Below are positions 22,973 to 30,000 of a DNA stretch of 64,000 nt, piece after piece. The position numbers and the translations under genes are program-made. This DNA is from a virus, in IMG/VR virus record IMGVR_UViG_3300044712_001462, positions 160,529 to 224,528 of that record; one strand, 5' to 3'. Under the pieces are notes generated by a model. The model was not told where the DNA came from, searched no databases, and saw only the letters and a list, made by a program, of their open reading frames with translations. Each line of letters starts with the position of its first letter. Position 1 is the stretch's first letter.

Positions 22973-22990
22973 AACAGTTGATTAACTGTT
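22973..22990. promoter_or_regulatory. 18-bp dyad, operator-like
   Basis: AACAGTTGATTAACTGTT is a perfect seven-base inverted repeat around a four-base spacer. It lies 17 bases upstream of ATG 22956. It could be an operator or a short mRNA hairpin; nothing else in the 88-base gap is recognisable. Confidence 0.35.
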
Positions 22991-23044
22991 CCCAGGCTAG
23001 CGCAGAAAGGATTTCGCCGTCAACAGAAGATTGAGATAGCGGTA

Positions 23045-23401
23045 TTAGGGACCACCGCTGAAACAACTGAGGTCGCGCCAGTCATCGACTCCCCAGGGGG
23101 CCTCGGAGTCGTAATATCGGCCGTTGTAGCGAACAAAGCAGTGATAGGCATAATCATCCGTATCTTCGTTCACCCCGGTCAGCTCGTCTCCCCAGAACGC
23201 CTCCGCCCCGGGTACCAAGCCACAAACCTCCTCAGCAAACCACTCGCAGTCTCCAAAGTTGACACCTGCCGCAGAGCTGTCAAACAGCTCTTTCCAGAGC
23301 TTCACTAAAACATCGATCGCCTCGGTTATCGTCCACGACCTCTCTTTTAAAGCATCAATGCGCTGACGAAATGTCAGATAATCGTCGGACACAGTAGTCA
23401 T
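23045..23401 (-). CDS. Cysteine-hydrolase-like protein
   Basis: 118 residues. GVNFGDCEWFAEEVCGLVPG places a Cys before a helix, and DYAYHCFVRYNGRYYDSEAP places a His on a strand followed by Y-x-x-D, the Cys...His...Asp order of NlpC/papain-like folds. A related small phage family has the same N/D-C-x-x-F-A and H-x-F-V-x-Y-x-G-x-Y-Y-D pattern. Activity is inferred from this order only. Coupled by ATGA to the HAD gene. Confidence 0.55.
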   Translation of the reverse strand: MTTVSDDYLTFRQRIDALKERSWTITEAIDVLVKLWKELFDSSAAGVNFGDCEWFAEEVCGLVPGAEAFWGDELTGVNEDTDDYAYHCFVRYNGRYYDSEAPWGVDDWRDLSCFSGGP

Positions 23402-23970
23402 GCTGCTAATTTCCCTGTCAGACGTCCTAGCTCTCGCTTGACATAGGACATTGGGTCATCAGCTAATCGCTCAAGACTATTCCAGGGTCGAGGAAACAGA
23501 ATTGCCTCACCGCCCGCGGAATAAAACTCTTTCACATTCTGCTCATAGTCATCGATTAGCACGGCATCCCGGTGCGCCAGAAAATGCTTAGGTGGACTGC
23601 CGCCCTTCTTGGACCGGGTCATAATCGTCGGGATGTACGAGAAGTGCTTCTCAACCCAATCAATCTTCCCCTCAACACAGCCCGCAGTGTGCGCTGGTGA
23701 AGTAACAAACGCCACGTTCGACTGCCCAACAGACTGGATAGCCAGCTCAATTAGCTGGAACGCCCATGAGTAGGGCTCCAACGTAGCCCAGAACGTGCGG
23801 TCCATTCCGTGCCAGAACTCAGCGGGCGTCATATTCCACAACTTATAGACATCCCACCCTGCAGTCCCTCGGTTAGCCGGGTTATCATACGGCCACGGTT
23901 TTCCATGCAGCTTCATCGCCCCTTGGTTAAAATCCACGATCGTTCCATCCAAATCGACTAGCGCCTTCAC
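23398..23970 (-). CDS. HAD-family 5'(3')-deoxyribonucleotidase-like protein
   Basis: 190 residues. ALVDLDGTIVDF gives the DxD nucleophile/acid pair, VAFVTSP the second motif Thr/Ser, a Lys lies in MTRSKKGGSPPKH, and AVLIDDYEQN is the acidic motif IV. This set matches the NT5C-type nucleotidase branch of the HAD superfamily, which dephosphorylates (deoxy)nucleoside monophosphates. GTG 23970 overlaps the radical SAM stop as GTGA with GAGG seven bases upstream. Confidence 0.75.
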   Translation of the reverse strand: MKALVDLDGTIVDFNQGAMKLHGKPWPYDNPANRGTAGWDVYKLWNMTPAEFWHGMDRTFWATLEPYSWAFQLIELAIQSVGQSNVAFVTSPAHTAGCVEGKIDWVEKHFSYIPTIMTRSKKGGSPPKHFLAHRDAVLIDDYEQNVKEFYSAGGEAILFPRPWNSLERLADDPMSYVKRELGRLTGKLAA

Positions 23971-24656
23971 TCAACAACCTCCTCACAGGCCTCTTCTTCG
24001 GCCCTTGTAAATTCAGGACTCCACCAACACTCGCCCGGACACGCGGCGATACTAATTCCCGTGTCAACACTCCCTATCTCAGGAGAATCATCACAACCGC
24101 ACTGTGTGATCGATCCGTTTGTGCGCACAACCCATTCCGTACAGGCGCACATCCAAGACTCGCGGTCAGCAGGCTCATCCAATAAGACGTAACCTCTCCC
24201 AGCCGGTAGTGGCTCTTGTGTGCCACCCTTAGTAACATCACGGATCGCATCGATCTTTGTAAAGGCATCCACCACATCCAGATCGATCGGGTCGTGATAC
24301 TGATCTTGAGACAGATAGCCGTCGATTACCTTCGCTTTAGTCAGCTGAGCGATCAGAAGAGCCCTGCGCTTGATAGAGCCGTTTGTCACGATAAACACAG
24401 GATTACCCGTATCCGCAGCGGCAGCCATAGCCTCCACCAGCATCAACTCAAACTGCGGATGTAGCGTAGGCTCCCCGCCTCCTAGGCAGATGAAGCTGTC
24501 GTACTCCGTGGCAATCTCCAGACCTTTTCGGAAAACATCAAGCGACATGTCACTGCCATTGGCTGTTGCAGACATACAGCAGTGGGCACAAGACATGTTG
24601 CAGCGAGTTGTGAGTTCTAGGTACGTGGGTCGTCCTCCGGACCTGTTACTATCCAC
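23967..24656 (-). CDS. Radical SAM protein
   Basis: 229 residues. TRCNMSCAHCC gives the CxxxCxxC cluster near residues 18-26, followed by FICLGGGEPTLHPQF, the GGEP SAM-binding motif. The C-terminus has CACTEWVVRTNGSITQCGCD and ACPGECW, a compact SPASM-like set of cysteines that may bind a second cluster. The cysteine spacing is not that of QueE. Substrate unknown. GTG 24656 overlaps the upstream gene by 40 bases. The following HAD nucleotidase and cysteine-hydrolase-like genes are coupled to it. Confidence 0.8.
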   Translation of the reverse strand: MDSNRSGGRPTYLELTTRCNMSCAHCCMSATANGSDMSLDVFRKGLEIATEYDSFICLGGGEPTLHPQFELMLVEAMAAAADTGNPVFIVTNGSIKRRALLIAQLTKAKVIDGYLSQDQYHDPIDLDVVDAFTKIDAIRDVTKGGTQEPLPAGRGYVLLDEPADRESWMCACTEWVVRTNGSITQCGCDDSPEIGSVDTGISIAACPGECWWSPEFTRAEEEACEEVVE

Positions 24657-24928
24657 GTTCCACCGTCGTGACGGATCATTTGTGGATACGGCAACAGCGT
24701 CTCTAGGAATCTCTCAAACTGACCTGTCAGCCATTTGTCGTTAGGCCATTCGTCTAACTCACCATCATGCCTGTGTCCTGCAATACCCGCCACAAACCGA
24801 CGCAGGTCACCCTTACCAATGTCTAAATAAACACACGCATCATCCGCAGCATACAGATATTCCAAGTACATATTTATCGCTACTCGTAAAGCCATAACAG
24901 CCTTGTCGGTGACTTTATCCCGCGTCAT
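24617..24928 (-). CDS. Hypothetical protein
   Basis: 103 residues from ATG 24928, chosen for GAGGAGG upstream. Helical start (VTDKAVMALRVAINMYLEYL), then GHRHDGELDEWPNDKWLTGQ. No family recognised. Precedes the radical SAM gene and overlaps it. Confidence 0.55.
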   Translation of the reverse strand: MTRDKVTDKAVMALRVAINMYLEYLYAADDACVYLDIGKGDLRRFVAGIAGHRHDGELDEWPNDKWLTGQFERFLETLLPYPQMIRHDGGTWIVTGPEDDPRT

Positions 24929-25220
24929 AATCATCCTCCTCGTCATCCTCAATGCCCAGATCGTCGTTGTAGAGCCATAGCCAGGCTTGGACCCAGGTGC
25001 CATCGTCCGCCTCACTAGTACCGGCATCATCATCGACTTCAATCTCGTTTCCATCCCGATAATGACCGTACACCTCTTGGGCCGTCTTAACCTCGTGAGG
25101 TGTAGCTTGCTGGAACGGTCTGACCTCACGGACTTTCACACCTGGAAATGTTTTAATCATGTCAGCAATGGCATCCGCTTCCTGCTGGGTACAACCCTCG
25201 ATCCAGATCTTATGGCTCAC
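24915..25220 (-). CDS. Paralogue A of a tandem pair, unknown function
   Basis: 101 residues beginning SHKIWIEGCTQQEADAIADM; ends with an acidic tail (IEDDEEDDYD). It is clearly related to the next gene upstream (KIWIEGCT..., ATP...KAA/KTA, DDAGT...WVQAW-W). GTG 25220 overlaps that gene's TGA as GTGA. Function unknown. Confidence 0.65.
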   Translation of the reverse strand: MSHKIWIEGCTQQEADAIADMIKTFPGVKVREVRPFQQATPHEVKTAQEVYGHYRDGNEIEVDDDAGTSEADDGTWVQAWLWLYNDDLGIEDDEEDDYDAG

Positions 25221-25510
25221 AGGCTTTCATCCTCCTCCGCATATTCAAGACCCATCTCTTCATTGCTCACCCAGGTCCAGGCCTGCACCCAAACGCCTTC
25301 GTCGGATTGGATGGTTCCCGCATCGTCTTCAATCTTCAGATCATAAGCGTCGGCAGCTTCACTCTCGCGGGCTGCCTTTATATACCGTGGTGTAGCCAGC
25401 TGAAACTCTACCGGGTCGTGTACTATGACCCCCGGCATGGACCTCATCGCACTTACAATCCCGTGCGCATCCTCTTTCGTGCAACCTTCAATCCAGATCT
25501 TGTAACTCAC
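25217..25510 (-). CDS. Paralogue B of a tandem pair, unknown function
   Basis: 97 residues beginning SYKIWIEGCTKEDAHGIVSA, with DDAGTIQSDEGVWVQAWTWV near the end and an acidic tail. Same architecture as its downstream neighbour, so the pair arose by tandem duplication. GTG 25510 follows GGAGGGATACCT and overlaps the upstream TGA. Confidence 0.65.
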   Translation of the reverse strand: MSYKIWIEGCTKEDAHGIVSAMRSMPGVIVHDPVEFQLATPRYIKAARESEAADAYDLKIEDDAGTIQSDEGVWVQAWTWVSNEEMGLEYAEEDESL

Positions 25511-25905
25511 AGGTATCCCTCCACTAACTTTGTCTTACCCAGAACCTTGTCCTGCTGCACTAAGACATCGCATAGAGACAATTGACCGGCCAACCAATCC
25601 CGGCCAGGCATCTCCGCCGCTGTCACTGCCACATGTCGCAACTCCTCATACAGCGCCTTGTAATCAGGCGGAGGAACTGGTTTCGCCTGTCTCTCCTCCT
25701 CGACGTACTCCATAAACTCCTCAAAAGCTTCGTCCTCATCCCAGTCGTGCTCACTAAAGGGAAAAATCCGCTGAATAAAGTCTCGCAGATTCGGCAGGGC
25801 ACAGTTTACCCCGTTTCGCAAATCATCCAGGTCGTCCTGGAAATCCAGGAGATCAGCAACAGCCTGCTCCAACAATTTCTTTAACTGAGCTTCAGACAAC
25901 GCCAT
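25507..25905 (-). CDS. Helical hypothetical protein
   Basis: 132 residues from ATG 25905. Helices (EAQLKKLLEQAVADLLDFQD) lead to NGVNCALPNLRDFIQRIFPF, an acidic linker, and DYKALYEELRHVAVTAAEMP. Possible scaffold; no family recognised. Confidence 0.5.
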   Translation of the reverse strand: MALSEAQLKKLLEQAVADLLDFQDDLDDLRNGVNCALPNLRDFIQRIFPFSEHDWDEDEAFEEFMEYVEEERQAKPVPPPDYKALYEELRHVAVTAAEMPGRDWLAGQLSLCDVLVQQDKVLGKTKLVEGYL

Positions 25906-25909
25906 TCTA

Positions 25910-26215
25910 TTACGCCCTTTCTTTATGCCCACACAACTGACACTGGATATATGCATTGGTTCCATTAAACACCACCAGAGGCATGTCATTTCGGCCTAGT
26001 CGCCAAACATGCTTACATGGCGGCCCCTTTGACTCTTGTCCAAGATCAATACCACGAGCCATAGCCAGTCGGTACTGCTCCGTCAGCCACTCGGCAAACT
26101 CTCTCGATCGAATGTCCGTAGGTACCGGACAGCCCTGCTCGTTCAAATACCTGAAAACCGCATCCACCTTATACCAGTCCGTGACAAACTCCCAAGTGTT
26201 CTTACCGTCGATCAT
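25910..26215 (-). CDS. Hypothetical protein with zinc-like C-terminus
   Basis: 101 residues from ATG 26215 (GTGAGGTGG upstream). First half helical (TWEFVTDWYKVDAVFRYLNE); second half has GPPCKHVW and YIQCQLCGHKERA, a Cys/His set for one zinc. Confidence 0.55.
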   Translation of the reverse strand: MIDGKNTWEFVTDWYKVDAVFRYLNEQGCPVPTDIRSREFAEWLTEQYRLAMARGIDLGQESKGPPCKHVWRLGRNDMPLVVFNGTNAYIQCQLCGHKERA

Positions 26216-26222
26216 TTCCACC

Positions 26223-26423
26223 TCACTTCTCTGCCAGGCAATCACCATTAGTGTTATACGGGTCAAAAGCACACGAGCACTTACAGACAATCGCGCAATC
26301 AAAACAAGTAATGCGAAGGTCACATTCCGCGTTTCAATGCTTCAAGGCCTGTTCTGCCCGGTTAGCCCGTGCGATTAAGCTCTTAATTCTGTCATCCACG
26401 GTAGCCGCTGCTTCGTTGGCCAT
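26223..26423 (-). pseudogene. Small Cys-rich gene interrupted by an in-frame TGA
   Basis: From ATG 26423 the frame codes for MANEAAATVDDRIKSLIARA and nine more residues, then TGA at 26336-26334. The same frame then stays open for 36 more codons (NAECDLRITCFDCAIVCKC...GDCLAEK) to a second TGA at 26225-26223. The second part has seven Cys in zinc-like spacing but no start codon of its own. This looks like one 66-codon gene split by a nonsense codon, or a read-through product. Confidence 0.5.
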
Positions 26424-26601
26424 TTTTCGTTATTACCCTTTCGTGAACAGTCATCTTCCCGGTCTTCGTGACATAGACCTGAACCTCTCCGCGGGGTGAT
26501 TTCAAGCGAATCACCACCCAGCCCTTCTTCTCGTCGGAGCACATGCGAGATACGTCGACAGCGCCGTACTCAAAGCCGTACTGAGTCTCTTGGTAGTGCA
26601 T
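26392..26601 (-). CDS. Small conserved-type phage protein
   Basis: 69 residues from ATG 26601. HYQETQYGFEYGAVDVSRMC, then EKKGWVVIRLKSPRGEVQVY and VTKTGKMTVHER; the Y-G-F-E-x-G...G-W-V...T-x-x-G-x-x-Q-V/I-Y-V-T-K-T-G-K pattern recurs in phages of many hosts, function unknown. It overlaps the interrupted gene by 32 bases. Confidence 0.6.
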   Translation of the reverse strand: MHYQETQYGFEYGAVDVSRMCSDEKKGWVVIRLKSPRGEVQVYVTKTGKMTVHERVITKNGQRSSGYRG

Positions 26602-26603
26602 GC

Positions 26604-26870
26604 TCAAGTCTCACTCGCCTGCTCATAGCCTCGCGAATACAACTCTTCTTTTCCACGGTGATGGCATTCCGCCCACAGAATATCCACATGCGTGTGATAG
26701 TCGCTTCTTGGGTTGTTTGCCGCAAAAGCACTCAGCCAGATCTTCTGTTCGCACTCCTCAACAATCTGCTCGTCAGTCATCTGAGCCACCTTTTCAATGT
26801 ACTCTGCCCACGGCTTACCGTAATTGTCTTTGCCCTCAAACCGACTGGCATACTCTCTCGTCTCTACCAT
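26604..26870 (-). CDS. Small conserved-type phage protein
   Basis: 88 residues. MTDEQIVEECEQKIWLSAFA, then NNPRSDYHTHVDILWAECHH and RGKEELYSRGYEQA match a recurrent small phage protein with the A-N-N-x-R-S-D-Y-H core; role unknown. GGGAGC precedes ATG 26870. First gene of a long minus-strand block, downstream of the terminator at 26964-26994. Confidence 0.65.
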   Translation of the reverse strand: MVETREYASRFEGKDNYGKPWAEYIEKVAQMTDEQIVEECEQKIWLSAFAANNPRSDYHTHVDILWAECHHRGKEELYSRGYEQASET

Positions 26871-26920
26871 TGGTTAGCTCCCGTAAAAAAAAAACGAACA
26901 CTAAACCTGCCTCGTCAAAG

Positions 26921-26929
26921 ATTATGACA
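26921..26929 (-). promoter_or_regulatory. Candidate extended -10 promoter
   Basis: On the minus strand TGTCATAAT fits the extended -10 form (TGn then a TATAAT-like hexamer), about 50 bases before ATG 26870 and after the terminator. No good -35 box is present. This is the roomiest gap between blocks, and it also holds a run of ten T (26885-26894). Confidence 0.35.
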
Positions 26930-26957
26930 CGAAAAGTGCCAAAATTGAGTTAGCGAA

Positions 26958-26994
26958 AACAGAAAGGGCCAGTAAGCAAAAGCTCCTGGCCCTT
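26958..26994 (-). terminator. Rho-independent terminator
   Basis: AAGGGCCAG (26964-26972) pairs perfectly with CTGGCCCTT (26986-26994). On the minus strand it continues TCTGTTTT. It follows the stop of the 1590-residue gene by about 29 bases. Confidence 0.75.
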
Positions 26995-27022
26995 ACGTCG
27001 TCCACAGGTAAGTATCTCGTCG

Positions 27023-30000
27023 TTACGCCATCGAGGCTCTCGACAGCTCTCCACCTCCGCCACCTTGCGGATAAAACTGTCCCCAGAAGTTCTTCATCGT
27101 ATCATCGTCTTTGTCCTGGTTTTGAGCCAAGAGCTGCCCCAACATTGCACTGGTAGCGTTAGGCTCTCCTCCGTCCCGCGCAATCGACGGAGGAACCGGA
27201 TCACGGTAACGCGGACTCAAACCAATCTGCGGAGCGAGTCGGTTATAGTCACTCAGCACATTACTTTTACCGTTCTGCCACAGACCCTTTATCAGATCCG
27301 TAAGACCTCCACCCTGCAGCATCGTGCCTAGACCCTGCATGACTGGGGACTGCGACATGGCATAAGCACCCGGAAATGCGCCTCGTATGCCTTCTTGAAC
27401 ACTATTCTGTACCTGACCTGGCAACTCTTTCATACGCTCATCAACATACTGCTTGCCCTGGTCCATCATCTGCTGACCTCGATCCAGGAACGACTCACCC
27501 ATGGCCTGTCCCTGATCCATAAACTTATTACCCATCGCGTCAGCACGACTTAATGTGTCATTGCGCATGTTGTTGGCCATATAGAGACCCGTGCCCATCA
27601 TGCCCGCACTAGCCGCCACAGGACCGTAGGGAGCCATTGCCTTAGCCGCGGGAGCCGCATTACGAATAACCGTACCAGCACCTTGCCTCAAAGCACCGCC
27701 AGCGCGCCCCACTCCTGAGCGGAAATAACCAGACGCCTGCGCCGCACCCGGAATAGCCTTAGGTAGAGCCTGAGTCGTCATTGACGATGTTCCTGCCGCA
27801 CGTGCAGCATTCAAGCCCGCAAGTGCCTCGGGACTACCGGCAGGGCCATGTGGAACAACCGACCCGCGATAACCACTGGGAACCTGAGGAGATGCAAGAG
27901 GTCGAGCTGCACCCGCATTATTTGCAGCCGCCCTAGCGGCATCATCCGCTGTGTTCATGACACCTTTGGCAACGTCGTCTGTCATCCCAGCCGCACCACG
28001 AGCCACGTCGTCTGCTGAACCTGCTACACCTTTTGCCACATCATCAACACTGCTGACACCCTGTCTAAGCAGACGCGGTGCGAGCGATTTCACACCAGTC
28101 CAGAGACCCTTACCGATCGTTATTGGATTAATCGCTTGTTTCTCCGAAGACAACTTTGTCTGGAACGGACTTTTCGGAGCGGCTAAAGCCGGAGACTTTG
28201 GAACAGCACCGACAGGATTAGCCATCTGGTTGCCACCGGATCCCGGAGGCGAGAACGTGCCATGTGTCTGTTGTATGTTCTTAGGCATTGCCATCTGATT
28301 CATGCTAGGATTGAGTGAAGCGCCCGTAGCAGGGCTGGGTTGAGCCATACTCTTATTCCAGGCTTGAGAGTATTCAGGTGTCATCGCTAACCGCGCATCT
28401 TGTTCAGGTAGACCGGCTTTACGGCGCATTTGACTATCCTGCATGTACGCGGCAACCGGTTCCATAATACGACCATCAGGCCCGTATCCGTACCGATAAG
28501 GTTTACCGTCAGGCTGCGACAACGTGCCACTGGTTTGTTGCATCATCTTACCTCTTGGATCACTGGATCCTGAGCCAGCCATCTGGGGAGCCTGCTGCGG
28601 AGTCATACCCGGTGTTCGTATAACCGGACCAGGATTAGTTCCACCCAGCATATTGCCACCCGCTACATCCTGAGACGGATCAGGCTTACGCACACCTGCC
28701 GTCTGCGGCGCTTGCAACGCGGGATTGTTAGCCATCAGCTCCTGAGATTGCTGCATCTGAGGAGCCTGACCCGGGCTCGCCGGTTGTCCACCCGCTGAAT
28801 AAGTAGGGCTTCCACTTCGACGCATCGCCTCTGCCCGCTCATACTTCTGACGCATCGCTTCGCGCATGCTGATCTGAGCCGGGCTGAGACTGTACTGGGG
28901 CTCTGGTTTTTGCGCTGCCGCGATCATCGGACTGCCGTCAGGCCGCAATACAGGCCTTCCATCCCGACCAAGAACGGGATTTAGTTGTCGGCCCGAGCCA
29001 CCTGCCCTGTTTGGCAAATATCCACCACCAGGTGCGGTCATGGGCATCCCATTCGGACCCATCAGCCGTGTTCCACCGCCAGAAAGCTGATTGTCCACAG
29101 CCTCTCTATTAGCGCGATTACGATTCATGCGTTGCTGAGCACCCCAAGCTTCCTGACCTTGCTGGCTCATGCCGCCGGGCATCACCGGAGCATTAAGGGA
29201 TGCCTCAGTCTCCGCTCTCGCCTTCGCAGAAACTTCATCAGCAGAAAGCCCTTCATAGCCGGGATTAGATGGTGCCGGTCGAGGAATAGGCGCAGCAGGC
29301 GACTCACCAGGTGCTGCACTACCTTGAGCCGGAGCATTCTGTCCAGAGGGCTGTAATTGGTTCGCCTGCCCCATCGCCTGAGGTGCTTGCATCGCAGGAG
29401 CAGGCGGAGCTGTCATCTGCTGAGGCTGACCGCCCACTGTCTGGGTCTGACCGCTATTCGCAAACGAGGGGTTATTCCACTTCGTGTAATCAGGACGCTG
29501 ATCGGGCTGTACACTCTCAGGAGCCTGCGCCTGCATTCGCTCAAGCCTTCGAACTTCACTTCTATTCCCAGCTCGCCGAGCCCGATCAAGCTGAGGCTGG
29601 AAGCGACTCGCCCACTCCGGAGGACCGGCTGGTTGTTGTGGGGCTTGAGGAGTTTGAGCCAAAACAGGCGTCACAGGAGCTTGCAGAGCCGGATTAGCTG
29701 GCGGCTTCGGACCCGCTTGCATCGCATAATCGTTGATCATACCCTCGCCAGACTGCGGAGCGCCTTGCATTGCATAATCGTTTATCATCTCTGTGCCACT
29801 CGGTAAGTCCTTACGCTCACCGACTGGTGAATTCGGATCCCAAGGACCTTGGCCAGCCATCTGATTGGCCAAAGCACCGGCTGACCAGGGCTTCGTAGAG
29901 CGACCTGTCTCATAGTCCTTCGCGCTAACGGGATTGGTGTTATTCGCAATGTCATGCACGACCTGCGGAATCACACCCTGTTGCTGCTCACGATCAAAGG

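Noticed and set aside
23967-24656. QueE (7-deazaguanine) assignment for the radical SAM protein
   Set aside because: Cluster spacing is CxxxCxxC rather than the wider QueE spacing, and no other deazaguanine genes were seen.
26223-26423. Genome-wide TGA recoding
   Set aside because: TGA ends many other genes here and often overlaps the next ATG or GTG, so it is a normal stop.
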